36,649 nt of DNA, taken from IMG/VR virus record IMGVR_UViG_3300037264_001396, positions 1 to 36,649 of that record. One strand, given 5' to 3'. The position numbers and the translations under genes were made by a program. Source of the stretch: a virus. Below the pieces are notes generated by a model. The model searched no databases and was not told the origin of the DNA. It worked only from the letters and a program-made list of their open reading frames with translations. Shown piece after piece: positions 34,831-36,649 of the stretch; position 1 is the stretch's first letter, and each line of letters starts with the position of its first letter.

Positions 34831-34855
34831 TTAAGAAGATTATAATGGAGAAGTT

Positions 34856-35692
34856 ATGACATTAAGAGAAAAAAGAGAAAGGGCCAAACAGTATAGAGGC
34901 CCCAACACAACTAGAAAATCTACATTCGTAAAATGTAAAATATGTAATGAACAAATAACAACTGTTGGTATGTATAGACATATTAGATATACACATAAGA
35001 TGAATTATCTAGATTACATATCTACACATGGAGAGTTTAGACCAAAATACATAGACTACCAAATCCGAGCCTCCCAAAACAACTTCAAATGTGAAATGTG
35101 CAACGAAAAACTATCTTCCGCAGTACATCTTGGCCACCATGTTCATAAAGCGCACAATCTTACAGGTCCAGACTATGCATTGCAGTATGTTTTTAAAGGA
35201 ACGCCACCAACATGTAAATGTGGGTGTGGCAAGCCTGTTCTAATACTAAAGTGTCCACCATATAAACGTGAATATATATTCGGTCATTGGCCTACTCCAA
35301 ACTTAAAGGACTATCTCACTCCAAAAATTAGAAAGAAAATGTCACAAAAAGCTATCGAACGAGTGATGCGAAATAAACTGTCATTTAACATTAGTTCAAA
35401 ATCTTCATCGGAATTTCTTGATAAACTCGAACAACTGTTTGGCGTAAAAATACAGAGAGAATTTCAGATTAACAGTAAGTTCTATGATGGAAAGTGGAAA
35501 CGTCATATCTTTGAAGTGGATGGTGCGTATTGGCATAAAAATGGCAATGGGAGAGATAAGTATAAAACACGATTGGCCAGAAGACACGGGTTTCGTGTAC
35601 ACAGATTTGTTGTAAATAGAGTTGGTGAAATACAAGAGAAGTTAGACAAATACAAAAACAAATTAGACGTTATATTCAACCGCACAAAATGA
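34856..35692 (+). CDS. Vsr/EDxHD-type free-standing homing endonuclease with zinc fingers
   Basis: A 278-aa basic protein. Two C2H2-like fingers: C27/C30/H42/H47 and C79/C82/H95/H100, both with the MucR-like Y-x-x-H-x-x-x-x-H style ending. A Cys cluster (C120, C122, C124) follows, then a linker with NUMOD-like KDYLTPKIRKKMSQKAI. The C-terminal domain (about 180-278) has IFEVDGAYWHKNG, GRDKYKTRLARRHGFRVHRF, the Vsr-like nuclease pattern found in phage homing endonucleases. It sits alone between the capsid terminator and the methyltransferase gene. Own start with GGAG. Confidence 0.72.
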   Translation: MTLREKRERAKQYRGPNTTRKSTFVKCKICNEQITTVGMYRHIRYTHKMNYLDYISTHGEFRPKYIDYQIRASQNNFKCEMCNEKLSSAVHLGHHVHKAHNLTGPDYALQYVFKGTPPTCKCGCGKPVLILKCPPYKREYIFGHWPTPNLKDYLTPKIRKKMSQKAIERVMRNKLSFNISSKSSSEFLDKLEQLFGVKIQREFQINSKFYDGKWKRHIFEVDGAYWHKNGNGRDKYKTRLARRHGFRVHRFVVNRVGEIQEKLDKYKNKLDVIFNRTK

Positions 35693-35713
35693 TATAAATA
35701 AGGAAAATTAATT

Positions 35714-36649
35714 ATGACAGAAATAAAAATAAATACAAACATGGAAATCACGAAATTAATAGATGATAGAAATTCTGTACATGATTTTGGATTAAAACCA
35801 AGTGATATAGTGATATTTCATATCGGTGGTGGGTTTGGGGATATTGGCCCGATACAAACAATTAGTGTTGCACGCCCAAGTAATGTAGTATATTTTATGT
35901 TTGATGCGAATGTAGAAGCGATGGGTTCGTCATTTGTAGTAAGCTCAGGCCCGGACGGTTCAAAACAATATACATTTAACGAATGTATCGGAGAATATAC
36001 AGGAGAAGTTGATTTTAGAGTTAATGTTCATCGAGCCAGTAGTTCTGCACTTGCAGGCTCTCCAGGAGCCGTGAATGAAGACCCTATGTATTCTGATGTA
36101 AGTACGTGGGGTGAGAATGTTGTGTTAGACCACATAGAAAAAATGAAAATAACATCATTACGAGATTTTATTAATAAGGTTGGTGTAATCCCAGACGCGT
36201 TGAGTATGGACATACAAGGATTAGAAGCGGCCGTTTTACGTGGATTGGGTAACTATGTAAAATATATTAATCACTTCCTTACAGAAATAGAATTTTTTGA
36301 AATATATGAAGGACAAGGGTTGTTTTCAGACCAACAAGTTGTTTTTACAAAAAATGGCGTTCGACTCGGAGAAATTTATAATCCACAAATTTGGCATCCT
36401 GGGCCAAGAGAAGGAGGGGGATTTTTAACAGTCGGAGAAGCGTCTTGGTTTAAACAACCACAAAATTTTATAGATGATAATATAGATGTAGGTGATTTTG
36501 TCACTCGTGGTATCCGTTTTGCAGCCATATCGTTTGCGTATAATAAAATTTCACATGCACGTTCGTTATTGAATAAAATGCAAGAAATAGATGGGACTGT
36601 AAAAGAGAGATGTATAGCATTGGGTTATAGTGACCTTGCTAACTTGGTA
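35714..36649 (+). CDS. FkbM-like SAM-dependent methyltransferase, 3' end outside window
   Basis: The frame from ATG 35714 is open for all 312 codons to the window end, so the gene is truncated. Features: a Rossmann start VIFHIGGGFGDIGPIQ with FDAN at the end of the next strand, and LSMDIQGLEAAVLRGLG (about 163-179), the D-x-x-G-x-E-x-x-V-L-x-G motif of FkbM methyltransferases. KITSLRDFI and EIEFFEIYEGQ also fit that family. Such enzymes O-methylate sugars or small molecules; in phages they may modify surface glycans, but the target is unknown. The extra C-terminal part after about 250 is unassigned. AAGGAAA precedes the start. Confidence 0.68.
   Translation, partial: MTEIKINTNMEITKLIDDRNSVHDFGLKPSDIVIFHIGGGFGDIGPIQTISVARPSNVVYFMFDANVEAMGSSFVVSSGPDGSKQYTFNECIGEYTGEVDFRVNVHRASSSALAGSPGAVNEDPMYSDVSTWGENVVLDHIEKMKITSLRDFINKVGVIPDALSMDIQGLEAAVLRGLGNYVKYINHFLTEIEFFEIYEGQGLFSDQQVVFTKNGVRLGEIYNPQIWHPGPREGGGFLTVGEASWFKQPQNFIDDNIDVGDFVTRGIRFAAISFAYNKISHARSLLNKMQEIDGTVKERCIALGYSDLANLV

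Noticed and set aside
35693-35700. Exact T4 late box TATAAATA
   Set aside because: Only 13 bases before ATG 35714 and overlapping the leader; transcript would lack room for a normal binding site, so likely chance in AT-rich DNA.
1-36649. tRNA genes, CRISPR arrays, reverse transcriptase or diversity-generating retroelement
   Set aside because: Scanned by eye for cloverleaf ends, regular spacers and RT motifs; none seen. A covariance-model tRNA search would settle the first.

Overview
The window is a slice of the genome of a tailed phage of the T4 superfamily (contractile-tail type), AT-rich and apparently tightly packed. All genes I can support lie on the + strand, usually with GGAG-type ribosome binding sites and frequent ATGA/TAATG overlaps. 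The diagnosis rests on the head genes: a gp17-like large terminase, a gp20-like portal, a gp21-like prohead protease, a gp22-like acidic scaffold and a gp23-like major capsid protein, in T4 order but with many extra genes between portal and scaffold. The host cannot be named from sequence; Shine-Dalgarno use and low GC fit many Gram-negative hosts.

Layout. (1) 1-3961: the 3' part of a long tail-fibre/adhesin gene and a separate polyglycine-rich adhesin-like gene. (2) 3971-8934: an RNA-hairpin/promoter control site, a ParB/sulfiredoxin-like protein, a CCA-adding-enzyme-like nucleotidyltransferase with an HD domain, and a 1017-aa fusion of P-loop kinase, NMNAT-like nucleotidyltransferase and polynucleotide-ligase-like domains. 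Together these look like an RNA end-healing and sealing set. (3) 8938-12246: a NUMOD3 homing endonuclease, a zinc-finger protein and three small membrane or coiled-coil proteins. (4) 12259-18375: terminase and portal, each interrupted by an in-frame intein, one with a LAGLIDADG and one with an HNH endonuclease. (5) 18435-31622: many small proteins around the prohead protease, including a 1118-aa modular protein and a bS21-like ribosomal protein. (6) 31790-34697: scaffold and major capsid protein, followed by a strong terminator. (7) 34856-end: a Vsr-type homing endonuclease and a truncated FkbM-type methyltransferase.

The most striking signal is in regions 2 and 5. At least eight otherwise unrelated proteins begin with a variant of M-K-L-x-x-L-L-x-E, and several larger proteins contain repeated E-S-I-N-E linkers. 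Both match the (L/I)-x-E cleavage rule of the T4 gp21 prohead protease and resemble the T4 capsid-targeting sequence. I infer a cassette of capsid-packaged, protease-processed cargo proteins, one of them a polyprotein with about nine potential cuts. The adjacent protease gene, and possibly the RNA-repair proteins, fit this model.

Other notable items are a recurring ATATTTATA box upstream of gene blocks (candidate late promoter), one of them in the loop of a 19-bp hairpin that would mask a ribosome binding site; two probable frameshifted small genes; and a 128-bp duplication/insertion that created a chimeric 38-codon gene.
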